From contig JAFUJQ010000029.1 of NCBI GenBank assembly GCA_017473705.1, forward strand, positions 1 to 64,000: a stretch of DNA of 64,000 nt, in the 5' to 3' direction. Position numbers and translations under genes: made by a program. Origin of the DNA: Bacteroidales bacterium (GTDB lineage: Bacteria; Bacteroidota; Bacteroidia; Bacteroidales; UBA932). A model generated the notes under the pieces. That model made no database searches and was not told the origin of the DNA. It worked only from the letters and a program-made list of their open reading frames with translations. Positions 9,006-17,513 of this stretch are shown piece after piece; within the stretch, counting starts at the first letter, position 1, and the number at the start of each line of letters is the position of its first letter.

Positions 9006-9098
9006 ATGCCAAACGGAAAGAAGCATAAAAGGCATAAGATGGCAACACACAAGCGCAAGAAGCGTCTTCGCAAGAACAGACACAAGAAGAGAAAGTAA
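9006..9098 (+). CDS. 30-aa AURKAIP1/COX24-domain (bS22/mS38-like) basic peptide
   Basis: A very short gene encoding MPNGKKHKRHKMATHKRKKR followed by a further ten mostly basic residues. About two thirds of the residues are Lys, Arg or His. The pattern K.RH.M..HKRKKRLRKNRHKK matches the AURKAIP1/COX24 domain, whose members include mitochondrial mS38 and actinobacterial bS22, small-subunit ribosomal proteins. It is expected to be a ribosome-bound peptide; this function is inferred from similarity recalled, not searched. It lies between HU and rng, and is followed by a terminator at 9135. It would be missed by gene finders with a length cutoff. Confidence 0.75.
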   Translation: MPNGKKHKRHKMATHKRKKRLRKNRHKKRK

Positions 9099-9134
9099 TC
9101 TTCTTCTTGCAGTGTCTGCCATTTTAGCAGTCCG

Positions 9135-9175
9135 CTAAAGAGAGGCTGGCCTGGGAGGTCGGCCTCTTTAGTTTT
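9135..9175 (+). terminator. Rho-independent terminator of HU and the 30-aa gene
   Basis: A CTAAAGAG-type stem (9135-9171) with a GGC/GCC inner pairing and a loop rich in G is followed by TTTT. It lies 36 bases after the small gene. Confidence 0.75.
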
Positions 9176-9181
9176 AAAGAA

Positions 9182-9195
9182 GCCCCGCAAGGGGC
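9182..9195 (+). promoter_or_regulatory. Short GCCCC/GGGGC hairpin in front of rng
   Basis: GCCCC-GCAA-GGGGC forms a stable tetraloop hairpin 32 bases before the rng start. It might shape a 5' leader; RNase E/G genes in other bacteria are autoregulated through their leaders, but nothing here proves it. Confidence 0.3.
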
Positions 9196-9227
9196 CGTAC
9201 ACTAAGTTCTTATCACTGAAATTCCTG

Positions 9228-10784
9228 ATGGAGTCTGAAAAAGATCTGATCGTTGACGTCAACTCAACGGAAGTCTCGATAGCACTGATGGAAAACCATA
9301 GGCTGATCGAGCTGAACAAAGAGTCCAGCCAGGGTCACAGCTTCTCCGTAGGAGACGTATTCCTCGGAAAAGTAAAGAAGATTCTTCCGGCCCTGAACGC
9401 TGCTTTTGTCGACATCGGAGACGAGAAGGAGGCATTTGTCCACTATCTGGACCTGGGATTGTACTTTGAGGCCTTTGACGAATTCGTCAGAAGGATAAAT
9501 CCCAACACAGATGCAAAAGGAATCTACAAGCACATCAAGCCAGGCAAGATCCTCGAGAAGGAAGGCCGCATTGAGAATGTGCTGACACCGGGACAGATGA
9601 TCATTGTCCAGATCGTAAAGGAACCGATCTCTACAAAAGGATCACGACTGACTGCGGAAATTTCATTGGCAGGACGAAACATCGTACTGCTCCCCTTCGC
9701 CGAGAAGGTGAGCGTATCCCAGAAAATCTCTTCAAAGGAAGAGAAGAGAAGGCTTGAGACACTTGTCAAGAGCATCCTCCCAAAGAATTATGGAGCCATA
9801 ATCCGCACAGCGGCGGAAGGAAAGAATGCCGCGGTACTTGATGCGGAGCTTATGTCGCTCGTCGAGAAATGGGAAGACTCTTGGAAGAAACTGGCAAAGT
9901 CCAAGGCTGTGCAGCTGCTCTTTACGGAGTACAGCAAGACCACCACGATCCTCAGGGACCTCCTCAATGACTCGTTCAGCAACATCTATGTGAACAACGA
10001 GACCATCTATGAGGAAATCCGCAAGTACATCTCATTGATCTCGCCCGAGCAGGAGAAGATTGTCAAGCTCTACAAGGACAAGGCTCCCATCTTCGACCAC
10101 TTCGAGGTCACCAGGCAGATCAAGAGTTCATTTGGAAAGGTGGTTCCAATCAAGCAGGGCGCATACCTTGTGATCGAGCACACAGAAGCATTGCACGTGA
10201 TCGATGTCAACAGCGGCACACGCTCCAAGAACAAGGAGCAGGAGCAGAACACTTTCGACATCAACTGCTATGCGGCCGAGGAGATTGCACGACAGCTGCG
10301 CCTCAGAGATATGGGAGGCATCGTGATTGTGGACTTCATCGACATGGAGTCAAACGACCACAGGAACGCCCTATATAAGAAGATGACAGAGCTGATGGAG
10401 ACCGACAGGGCAAAGCACAATGTGCTGCCGCTCACCAAGTTCGGCTTGATGCAGATCACCAGGCAGAGGGTTCGCCCGGCGACCGAGATCAACACCATGG
10501 AGGTGTGTCCGGTCTGCAACGGCACCGGAAAGATATCGTCAAGTGTCGTGATCGACGAGGCCATAGAAAGAAGGCTCGCGTATTATGTGAACGAGAAGAA
10601 GCTGACAGTTCTCACACTGAAAGTCAACCCTATTCTCGGAGCATACCTGACAAGAGGAATCTTCTCATCCATCGTGGGGAAATGGAAAAAGAAGTACAGA
10701 TGCAAGATTGAAATCGTGGAATCAACCGATTTCACAGTTCTGCAAAATGAATTTTATGATGAAAAAGGTGGGAAGCTGGATTAG
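9228..10784 (+). CDS. rng: Ribonuclease E/G family endoribonuclease
   Basis: 518 residues, close to RNase G length, without the long RNase E scaffold tail. It cleaves single-stranded AU-rich RNA in rRNA maturation and mRNA decay. An S1-like RNA-binding domain (about 35-140) is followed by the RNase H-like catalytic core with HVIDVNSGTRS (catalytic Asp) and IVIVDFIDM (second Asp), then the Zn-link CPVCNGTG, which forms the dimer. The start at 9228 gives MESEKDLIVDVNSTEVS, which lines up with family N-termini. The last codons form one arm of the terminator at 10762-10798. Confidence 0.93.
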   Translation: MESEKDLIVDVNSTEVSIALMENHRLIELNKESSQGHSFSVGDVFLGKVKKILPALNAAFVDIGDEKEAFVHYLDLGLYFEAFDEFVRRINPNTDAKGIYKHIKPGKILEKEGRIENVLTPGQMIIVQIVKEPISTKGSRLTAEISLAGRNIVLLPFAEKVSVSQKISSKEEKRRLETLVKSILPKNYGAIIRTAAEGKNAAVLDAELMSLVEKWEDSWKKLAKSKAVQLLFTEYSKTTTILRDLLNDSFSNIYVNNETIYEEIRKYISLISPEQEKIVKLYKDKAPIFDHFEVTRQIKSSFGKVVPIKQGAYLVIEHTEALHVIDVNSGTRSKNKEQEQNTFDINCYAAEEIARQLRLRDMGGIVIVDFIDMESNDHRNALYKKMTELMETDRAKHNVLPLTKFGLMQITRQRVRPATEINTMEVCPVCNGTGKISSSVVIDEAIERRLAYYVNEKKLTVLTLKVNPILGAYLTRGIFSSIVGKWKKKYRCKIEIVESTDFTVLQNEFYDEKGGKLD

Positions 10785-10798
10785 CTTCCCACCTTTTT
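10762..10798 (+). terminator. Rho-independent terminator overlapping the end of rng
   Basis: GGTGGGAAGCT pairs with AGCTTCCCACC, then TTTTT. A run of A residues precedes it. The stem includes the last codons and stop of rng (10782-10784). Confidence 0.9.
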
Positions 10799-10811
10799 CG
10801 TCATTTTCAAT

Positions 10812-10922
10812 ACCGTCCATCACAAAAATGCTCTAAAACCTGTAGGACGGTCCCCAAAATGCTTCAAATTGCCTCAAAATCAGCACCGTCCATCATAACA
10901 CAGGTCGATTTTATGATGGACG
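10812..10922. repeat. Cluster of ACCGTCC/GGACGG inverted motifs
   Basis: Between rng and the transglutaminase-like gene the motif ACCGTCCATCA occurs at 10812-10822 and 10885-10895, with inverted partners at 10844-10851 (AGGACGGT) and 10911-10922. Arms 10887-10898 and 10911-10922 form a perfect 12-bp stem with a 12-base loop. Neither strand has a T-run, so it is not a standard terminator. Confidence 0.6.
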
Positions 10923-10943
10923 CCTTCCTCCGGTCGTCTTCAC

Positions 10944-12098
10944 CTAAAGCACCACCACAAAAGCTGACGCATTGTCCATGTCCGGCATTGTCATGCCCAC
11001 CGGAGCGTTGATGTACGTCGGATCGCAGACAGTGTAACGATCCCCCTGATATGTTATATAGTCTCCTGTCACGTCCGAGCTGAACTTCACTGCTGTCGCG
11101 AGATGGCCGGGATAGTATATCAGCACCACATCAAGTCCCATCAGGTCCCGCACCAGACGCGAGAAGAGTATGGAGCGGTCCTCACAGTCGCAATATGGAT
11201 AGTAGACACTTTCATCAGCAAAAAATGATCGATCGCCACCCCATATCTTATCATCATACTCGTATTCAAAAGCAGTCTGAACAAAATTCAAGAGCATATT
11301 GGCTGCATCAAGTTCTGACTTTCCGATAATAGCCTGCCTAAGAGTCGGATATACCGTCTCGCGGATATTATGACTGGCAGGAACATTAGCATAGAAACGC
11401 CACTTGGTCCTCATGTCATTATTGACAAAAGCCAAAGGATAGTCATTGAAGAATTCAATCAGATTAAGGTTGGAAGATACTGACACTGCTACTCCGGGAT
11501 AACGTTTGGAAACCAGAGTGCGGACAGAGGACAAAGATTCTGCAAAGAGGTTCTCTTCATCTATCGTGATTCTCATCGGATGCATCGTAGCAGGGAAACC
11601 GTCTCTCAATATCTTCATGCTCTCCGGCGCATCCTCTTCAAGCACATAGAACTTCTGGCCATCCACCTCGAAATATGGATATGAATACAGATCGCATTCG
11701 ATTGCCATAAGAGGATATACACCGCCGCCATGATCCAGACCTATCTTAAGCTTGAAACCTGACTGAGTCATAATGAACGTATGCAGAACGCCTGCCTCCT
11801 CAGGATCATCCGGATATAATGCATGGCAGAACGCCCGTACATATTTATAATACGCCCAATCACACAGGCTCAGAGACTCACGCTGACTGTAGATGTCATA
11901 CAACATGTTGTCGACATCGTCGCAAGATGCAAAAGCTTCCCAGAGATCAGCGATTGAATTTTCTGCGACGTTACGCATGAACGGCCTATCGTCCTGATCA
12001 AACCGCACCTGGCATCTTGTTCCATACAGTTCGAATGCCAAAGTCTCAGCAGCGGGAACAGGGACCTCCTCTATCGGCTCCACAGGTTCCGGAGCCAC
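10944..12098 (-). CDS. Transglutaminase-like lipoprotein, probably missing its signal peptide
   Basis: 384 codons are shown from a GTG at 12098. The C-terminal half has a transglutaminase/papain-like triad: Cys305 (in CDCEDRS), His332 (in PGHLATAV) and Asp359 (in VCDPTY). Such domains hydrolyse or cross-link peptides; substrate unknown. The N-terminus is odd. No in-frame ATG exists before the Pro/Glu-rich linker, and the frame reads stop-Cys-Pro-Leu-Asn-Gly-Asp-Val-Ala-Pro-Glu, as if a lipobox cysteine were cut from its signal peptide. Either translation begins at GTG (cytoplasmic product) or the gene has lost its 5' end. It follows rluD by 32 bases, last in a five-gene run. Confidence 0.65.
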   Translation of the reverse strand: MAPEPVEPIEEVPVPAAETLAFELYGTRCQVRFDQDDRPFMRNVAENSIADLWEAFASCDDVDNMLYDIYSQRESLSLCDWAYYKYVRAFCHALYPDDPEEAGVLHTFIMTQSGFKLKIGLDHGGGVYPLMAIECDLYSYPYFEVDGQKFYVLEEDAPESMKILRDGFPATMHPMRITIDEENLFAESLSSVRTLVSKRYPGVAVSVSSNLNLIEFFNDYPLAFVNNDMRTKWRFYANVPASHNIRETVYPTLRQAIIGKSELDAANMLLNFVQTAFEYEYDDKIWGGDRSFFADESVYYPYCDCEDRSILFSRLVRDLMGLDVVLIYYPGHLATAVKFSSDVTGDYITYQGDRYTVCDPTYINAPVGMTMPDMDNASAFVVVL

Positions 12099-12130
12099 AT
12101 CGCCATTCAGAGGGCATTATGAGTCAGTTT

Positions 12131-13231
12131 CTAGTCTTCCAGAAACTCGCTCATATTCTCAGAATACTTCCTCCATTTATCGATCAGGGCCTGCATATCT
12201 GACGGAAGCTCCGAGTCGAAGCGGACCATCTGCTTTGTCTTCGGATGGACGAAGCCGAGGGTCTTGGCGTGGAGGGCCTGGCGCGGGAGGAGCTTGAAGC
12301 AGTTCTCTATGAACTGACGGTATTTCGCGTAGATGGTGCCTTTGCGGATCTCAGAGCCGTCATAGCGCTCGTCGTTGAAGAGCGGATGGCCTATCCAGTT
12401 GAAATGGACACGGATCTGATGTGTACGTCCTGTCTCCAGCCGGCATTCGACCACCGTCACATAGCCGAAGCGTTCGAGCACGCGGTAATGTGTCACGGCA
12501 TGCTTTCCGTGGTCTCCCTCAGGGAAAACCTTGAAGCGCATGCGGTCGTTAGGGTCGCGGCCGATGTTTCCTGTGATCGTGCCTTCGTCATCCTTGAGAT
12601 TGCCCCACACTATGGCCACATACCTTCTCTCTATAGAATGCACGAAGAACTGCTTCGCAAGGTCCAGCTGGGCCTCGTCGTTCTTCGCCACAACCAGCAG
12701 TCCGGATGTGTCCTTGTCGATGCGATGCACCAGAACACCCATCCTCTCATCCTGAGCGTCAGGGCCTTGAGATATGCCCAGATGGTGGGCCAACGCGTTT
12801 ACAAGCGTGCCGCTGAAGTGACCGTGCCCCGGATGGACGACCATTCCGGCCTCTTTGTTCAACACAAGGACGTCGTCATCTTCATATACTATATTCAAAG
12901 GAATAGCCTCCGGAAGGATCTCCAGACCACGTCTCTGATATGGCATCACGAACGTCACCACATCGCCGGGACGGACTATATAGTTAGCCTTGACTATCTT
13001 CTCATTGACACGGATGTACTCTGCCTTTATGGCAAGCTGGATGCGATGACGGGACGTATACTCCATATGCGTAGCAAGATACTTGTCCACACGCATAGGA
13101 ACCTGGCCGGCAGCGATGTCGAAACGGTAATGCTCGAACATTTCCTGCTGCTCATCCTCATAGGCCACCTCGTCACCCGCCTGGGCCGAGTCGAAATCCT
13201 CGACAGGCTCTTCAAAGTCGAAATAACTCAT
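12131..13231 (-). CDS. rluD: RluA-family 23S rRNA pseudouridine synthase
   Basis: 366 residues. It converts specific uridines, in RluD those of 23S helix 69, to pseudouridine. An N-terminal acidic extension (1-35) precedes the S4 RNA-binding domain (about 42-100, DKYLATHMEYTSRHRIQLAIK). The catalytic domain carries HRIDKDTSGLLV with predicted catalytic Asp174, and later the RTHQIRVH motif. RluD rather than RluC is preferred for the S4 domain and context, but the exact target is not provable here. It starts three bases after the PASTA gene stop, so the two are co-translated. Confidence 0.88.
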   Translation of the reverse strand: MSYFDFEEPVEDFDSAQAGDEVAYEDEQQEMFEHYRFDIAAGQVPMRVDKYLATHMEYTSRHRIQLAIKAEYIRVNEKIVKANYIVRPGDVVTFVMPYQRRGLEILPEAIPLNIVYEDDDVLVLNKEAGMVVHPGHGHFSGTLVNALAHHLGISQGPDAQDERMGVLVHRIDKDTSGLLVVAKNDEAQLDLAKQFFVHSIERRYVAIVWGNLKDDEGTITGNIGRDPNDRMRFKVFPEGDHGKHAVTHYRVLERFGYVTVVECRLETGRTHQIRVHFNWIGHPLFNDERYDGSEIRKGTIYAKYRQFIENCFKLLPRQALHAKTLGFVHPKTKQMVRFDSELPSDMQALIDKWRKYSENMSEFLED

Positions 13232-13234
13232 CTG

Positions 13235-14023
13235 CTACTCTTCCATTACATTCTTAAGATATATGGCAACGTCTGTTCCCATACCTACAGCCAGATCCGA
13301 AGGGGCGGGACTCTGCTTGTATACAACTGCATTGAGGCTATCCTCCCATGTCTTGACAGTCTTGTCATAGTACACATTCCTTACATTGAGGTATGAGTCG
13401 TGAAGAATCTTGACAGCCGTCTCCGCATTGAAACCCTCGAGATTAGGAATCATTGTCTCGCAGTCCTCGCTGTTCAGTCCCACCACAAGGTCGATCACGG
13501 ACTCTGCCTCGACATGAGTACCAGGCTCCACGACATCTCCCTTATAGAGCTGCTGGATGACATTGTTGGTCGCAATATCATTCTTATATACAAGACGCCC
13601 GAGTTTCAGCCCGCGCTGCTCCAGTTCCGGAACAGCCTGCCTGAGCGAATATCCCACAAGGTTAGGCACAGTCACCTTTCTAGCATTGACAGCATTGACC
13701 GTCAGAAGAACACGGCGGCCTTCCTTCACCTTTGCGCCAGGCTGAGGTATATGACTCTTCACCTTGCCTCGGTTTCGCTGAGAGTATACTGAGTCTATGA
13801 TTTCGACTCTCATCCCTGCATCCTCGGCAGCCTTGACCGCCTCCTGATATGTCATGCCTCTGAAATCAGGGACCGACAGTTCCTTGCCATGCTGTGTCGC
13901 CACATTCAGAAACACCATTGCTCCGACAACGAGAACGACAACGATAATGAATGCCGCCAGAAGATTCCTGACGATCCAGTGCCTGAAAAAGCCTTTCTTC
14001 TCTTCCTGAGTATTATTAGCCAT
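13235..14023 (-). CDS. PASTA-domain membrane protein
   Basis: 262 residues. A short cytoplasmic N-terminus (about 1-17), one membrane helix (about 18-41, LLAAFIIVVVLVVGAMVFL) and three PASTA repeats outside (starting near LSVPDFRGMTYQEAV, VTVPNLVGYSLRQAV and TMIPNLEGFNAETAV). PASTA repeats bind peptidoglycan fragments or beta-lactams in kinases and penicillin-binding proteins. There is no kinase or transpeptidase domain here; stand-alone PASTA proteins upstream of rluD are familiar in Bacteroidota. Role in envelope sensing is inference. Gaps of 3-4 bases to both neighbours show an operon. Confidence 0.87.
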   Translation of the reverse strand: MANNTQEEKKGFFRHWIVRNLLAAFIIVVVLVVGAMVFLNVATQHGKELSVPDFRGMTYQEAVKAAEDAGMRVEIIDSVYSQRNRGKVKSHIPQPGAKVKEGRRVLLTVNAVNARKVTVPNLVGYSLRQAVPELEQRGLKLGRLVYKNDIATNNVIQQLYKGDVVEPGTHVEAESVIDLVVGLNSEDCETMIPNLEGFNAETAVKILHDSYLNVRNVYYDKTVKTWEDSLNAVVYKQSPAPSDLAVGMGTDVAIYLKNVMEE

Positions 14024-14027
14024 ATTA

Positions 14028-15173
14028 TCACTTTACTGTTACCAATTCATAAGCGCGCTTGCCGAGACCTATCTTCTCTCCATATTCTACGCCTGCCTCC
14101 CAGTTGGTGTCCGGATGCACGATGCGGAACTTGTCCTCACCCTTATGGTGATGATGTCCGCATGAACACTCCTCCGAATGCTGGTGATCCTTGTCTGATA
14201 TGGCATTGCCCAGAAGGCTTGGTGCGGCCTTCACAAGGTCTGCGCAAGCGCAGTCGAGCGCCACAGGATCGAATGAAGCCGCAATGCCGAGGTCCGGCAC
14301 TATCGCTGCATCATTGTGGTTCCAGCAGTCGCAGTTCGGAGACACGTTCATGATGAAGCTGATATGGAATGAAGGCTTTCCCTTCACTACTGCCAATGCA
14401 TACTCGGCGATCTTGCTGTTGAGCACATCCGATGTGTCATAGTCCTTCACTACTGCCGCTGACTTCTGGCATACAGCCACACACTGGCCGCAGCCGACGC
14501 ACTTGTCATAGTCTATCACGGCCTTGCGGTCAACCACCTTCACAGCATCGTGACGGCAGTATTTCTCACATATGCGGCATCCGATGCAGTTGTCCAAATC
14601 GATGCATGGCTGAGAAGACGAATGCAGCTCAAGCTTGCCTCCTACACTTGCAGAGCCCATTCCGAGGTTCTTCAGGGCGCCGCCGAAGCCACTCTGCTCA
14701 TGTCCCTTGAAGTGATTCATTGAAATCACGATATCAGCATCTGCAATCGCCGCTCCGATCTTTGGAGACGGGCAATATGCGCCGCCACATGGGACTTCCT
14801 TATAGTCAGTTCCCTTCAGACCGTCTGCGATTATGACATCGGCATGAGCTCCGATCCTGTTGAATCCGTTCTCCATTGCTGCACTGAGATGGTCCACCGC
14901 ATTGGAGCGGCCGCCTGAATACAAGGTATTGGAGTCGGTCAGGAATGGCTTTCCGCCAAGTGAACGGATCACGTCAACCACGCGAGCAGCATAGTTCGGA
15001 CGGATATATGCAAGATTGCCCGGTTCACCGAAATGTATCTTGATGGCAGTGAATTTGCCGTCAAAGTCAATCTCGCAGATGCCGGCCTTTCTGATCAGTC
15101 TTTCAAGCTTTGTAAGCATGTCGTTCCCAGGGACTGTCCTGAGATCGGTAAAAAACACTTTTGAGTTTTCCAT
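14028..15173 (-). CDS. DUF362 protein with two 4Fe-4S ferredoxin motifs
   Basis: 381 residues from the ATG at 15173, two bases after the LysE stop; upstream in-frame starts would lie inside that gene. The DUF362 domain (about 25-195) has FFTDLR and a GLKGTDYKEVPCGG region. A bacterial ferredoxin pair follows: CIGCRICEKYC and CVGCGQCVAVC, each able to hold a 4Fe-4S cluster. A Cys/His-rich stretch (SEECSCGHHHHKGED) near the C-terminus may bind metal. Function is unknown; it probably transfers electrons in the cytoplasm. Confidence 0.85.
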   Translation of the reverse strand: MENSKVFFTDLRTVPGNDMLTKLERLIRKAGICEIDFDGKFTAIKIHFGEPGNLAYIRPNYAARVVDVIRSLGGKPFLTDSNTLYSGGRSNAVDHLSAAMENGFNRIGAHADVIIADGLKGTDYKEVPCGGAYCPSPKIGAAIADADIVISMNHFKGHEQSGFGGALKNLGMGSASVGGKLELHSSSQPCIDLDNCIGCRICEKYCRHDAVKVVDRKAVIDYDKCVGCGQCVAVCQKSAAVVKDYDTSDVLNSKIAEYALAVVKGKPSFHISFIMNVSPNCDCWNHNDAAIVPDLGIAASFDPVALDCACADLVKAAPSLLGNAISDKDHQHSEECSCGHHHHKGEDKFRIVHPDTNWEAGVEYGEKIGLGKRAYELVTVK

Positions 15174-15175
15174 AT

Positions 15176-15820
15176 CTATTGTATTGGTATTCCCTGGAAG
15201 ATGACCATGAAAAGTCCCTTGCCAAGCAATGCTGTTCCTATTATTACTATTATCGCTCCCGTGACTCTGCTGATCCACAGGATTGTGTTCATCTTGAAAC
15301 TGTCTCTGAAACGGCTCAGGAACCATGATACAGAGAACCAATATGTCACTGAGCCTGCACTCACCGAAAGTATGATCGGCATGACGCTCCAGTCGTGCGG
15401 CGACTTGTTGGCAATGCCGAAGAAGGCAAAGAGCGCAAGCATGACGAAAATCGCTCCCGGATTGGACAGAGCCATGGCCACAGCCCTTCCGAAATCCTTC
15501 GGGGACACATCAGTGCCGTCATTTTTCATCTTGCGGAACGGGTCTTTAAGAGCCATGGAGAGGCCGAGGACTGCAAGGACGAGGCCTCCGGCTATCAGTA
15601 TGATCACACGGTGATCATCCAGAAACCTCTGTGCAAAAGCCAGGGCGAAGATCGCTATGGATGCATATAATGTATCCACCACACTTGCACCCAGGCCGGA
15701 CACGAAGCCTGCCTTATGTCCCAGACTCAAGGATTTCTGCACCACAAGAATGAGAATCGGTCCTATCGGGGCCGATGCACAAATTCCTACAAGGAATCCT
15801 CTGAGCATATCAAGCAACAT
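15176..15820 (-). CDS. LysE/RhtB family amino-acid exporter
   Basis: 214 residues with six predicted membrane helices, the usual LysE size. It starts MLLDMLRGFLVGICASAPIGPILILVV, carrying the family's N-terminal Gly/Pro-rich SAPIGP signature. The family exports amino acids or their analogues driven by proton motive force; substrate cannot be told. The ATG at 15820 is chosen because a TACCTTTG -7 box (15827-15834) overlaps the alternative upstream start. It heads a likely operon LysE, DUF362, PASTA, rluD, transglutaminase. Confidence 0.85.
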   Translation of the reverse strand: MLLDMLRGFLVGICASAPIGPILILVVQKSLSLGHKAGFVSGLGASVVDTLYASIAIFALAFAQRFLDDHRVIILIAGGLVLAVLGLSMALKDPFRKMKNDGTDVSPKDFGRAVAMALSNPGAIFVMLALFAFFGIANKSPHDWSVMPIILSVSAGSVTYWFSVSWFLSRFRDSFKMNTILWISRVTGAIIVIIGTALLGKGLFMVIFQGIPIQ

Positions 15821-15826
15821 AACAAA

Positions 15827-15855
15827 CAAAGGTAGTAAATTTATTTATATCTTTG
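15827..15855. promoter_or_regulatory. Divergent -7 boxes for the LysE operon and lnt
   Basis: Minus-strand TACCTTTG at 15827-15834 (6 bases before the LysE ATG) and plus-strand TATCTTTG at 15848-15855 (24 bases before the lnt ATG). Neither has a clear TTTG element. Confidence 0.5.
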
Positions 15856-15879
15856 CATTAACATATATCAGGAGAACAA

Positions 15880-17508
15880 ATGAAAAAGGGAAATATAGTA
15901 CTCTGGGGGCTCGTCCTGCTTTTCGCTGTGATGATGTCTGTTCCATTTCTTGTGCCACATACCGGTTTTCTGGCGCTGTTCGGCATCATTCCTCTTCTCT
16001 GCATGGACCGCATCGCAACTCTGACGGAGAAGAAACGCGTATGGATATATCACTACAGCGCATTTGTCCTATGGAATGCGATCACGACCTTCTGGGTGTG
16101 CAACGCCACCATCGGAGGCGGCATATTTGCTGTCCTGGCCAACTCCCTCCAGATGTCTACAATATTCGGACTGTTCCGCCTGAGCAAGAAGAAATTCACA
16201 GGTACACTGCCATATATATTCCTGATGGTGACATGGATAGCGTGGGAGAGATTCTATTTCGATGCAGAGATATCCTGGCCTTGGCTCGTACTGGGAAATT
16301 CGTTTGCAAGAACCACATGGGCTATTCAATGGTATGAATTTACCGGCAGCCTCGGCGGCTCTCTATGGATATGGCTCACGAACCTCAGCATCTTCGGTAT
16401 TCTTGCAAGCCTGTCAGACGGCAGCTGGAGCACATGGAACATAAAGGCCAGATCAGCCGCAGTCATAGGACTGACCGCACTCCTGATCGCTCCGCCGGCC
16501 ATCTCGGGAGCTATAGGGAAAGAGTATAAAGACTCGATGCAGGCTGAGGAGATGCTTGACGTGCTCATAGTCCAGCCGAACATCGACCCATACAACAAGT
16601 TCCAGGCACTGACACAGGATCAGCAGAATGCCATTCTTGAAGGACAGATAACAAAAGCGCTCGGATACAGGAAGAACGATTCCACTGCCGCTCCCCTGCT
16701 TGTCATCACGCCCGAAACATTCACCAGCGACATAATTGTCGGCCAGTACGAGCGAAGCAGGACCTGGAGACGATTCACGACACTGCTTGAAAGCTATCCT
16801 AATGTAAACATGCTTTTCGGCGCATCGGCATACGACTACATAAACTCCCAGGAAGCTCCGTCATACACGGCACGCGACCTTGGACATGGCCTCTGGGTCG
16901 AGTCCCATAACTCTGCGCTGATGATCGACGGTAGCAGACGCACAGAGATTTTCCACAAGAGCAAGCTTGTAGTGGCTGTCGAGCACACTCCATATCCAAG
17001 ATTCTTCTGTCCTATAGACAACATGCTGGGCGGAGTGATGGGAAGATGCGTCGGACAGGACGAGATAACTCTCCTCAATGTCAAGGACTCTGAAGGAAAG
17101 CGCGTTCCCATAGGATGCGCCGTATGCTACGAATCCGTATACGGAGAATACTACACAGACTACATCCGCAAAGGGGCCAGGGCTATGACCATCATCACCA
17201 ATGATGCATGGTGGGGAGACACTCCGGGCTACAGGCAGCACCTGAGCTACGCGTCGCTGCGCGCCATAGAGACGCGCCGCGCGATCGCCCGCTGCGCCAA
17301 CACCGGCATAAGCGCCATAATCAGTCCTGCAGGAGAAATAATGCAGCCCACTCCATGGTGGGAGCAGGCTGTCATAAAGGGGCAGATTCCTCTGCGTGAC
17401 GATGTTACATTCTTCGTAAGTCACGGCGACATCACCGGACGCGTCTGCAGCTTCATCCACTGGCTTCTGCTGCTCGCACTCATCGTGCGCTTCATCACAC
17501 GCAGATAA
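15880..17508 (+). CDS. lnt: Apolipoprotein N-acyltransferase Lnt
   Basis: 542 residues. Lnt adds the third acyl chain to the N-terminal cysteine of lipoproteins at the inner membrane, the last step of lipoprotein maturation. About seven N-terminal membrane helices (1-220) are followed by a nitrilase-like domain with the Glu-Lys-Cys triad at Glu279 (in TPETF), Lys360 (in FHKSKLV) and Cys416 (in CAVCYES). One more helix closes the protein. An AGGAG sequence sits 5 bases before the ATG, unusual for this genome. The many lipoproteins in the window are potential clients. Confidence 0.92.
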   Translation: MKKGNIVLWGLVLLFAVMMSVPFLVPHTGFLALFGIIPLLCMDRIATLTEKKRVWIYHYSAFVLWNAITTFWVCNATIGGGIFAVLANSLQMSTIFGLFRLSKKKFTGTLPYIFLMVTWIAWERFYFDAEISWPWLVLGNSFARTTWAIQWYEFTGSLGGSLWIWLTNLSIFGILASLSDGSWSTWNIKARSAAVIGLTALLIAPPAISGAIGKEYKDSMQAEEMLDVLIVQPNIDPYNKFQALTQDQQNAILEGQITKALGYRKNDSTAAPLLVITPETFTSDIIVGQYERSRTWRRFTTLLESYPNVNMLFGASAYDYINSQEAPSYTARDLGHGLWVESHNSALMIDGSRRTEIFHKSKLVVAVEHTPYPRFFCPIDNMLGGVMGRCVGQDEITLLNVKDSEGKRVPIGCAVCYESVYGEYYTDYIRKGARAMTIITNDAWWGDTPGYRQHLSYASLRAIETRRAIARCANTGISAIISPAGEIMQPTPWWEQAVIKGQIPLRDDVTFFVSHGDITGRVCSFIHWLLLLALIVRFITRR

Positions 17509-17513
17509 TCATT

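Noticed and set aside
9182-9195. Terminator upstream of rng
   Set aside because: The GCCCC/GGGGC hairpin has no T-run; listed only as a possible leader element.
14039-15172. DUF362 ferredoxin as part of a known redox biosynthetic cluster
   Set aside because: Neighbours (LysE, PASTA, rluD) give no pathway context.
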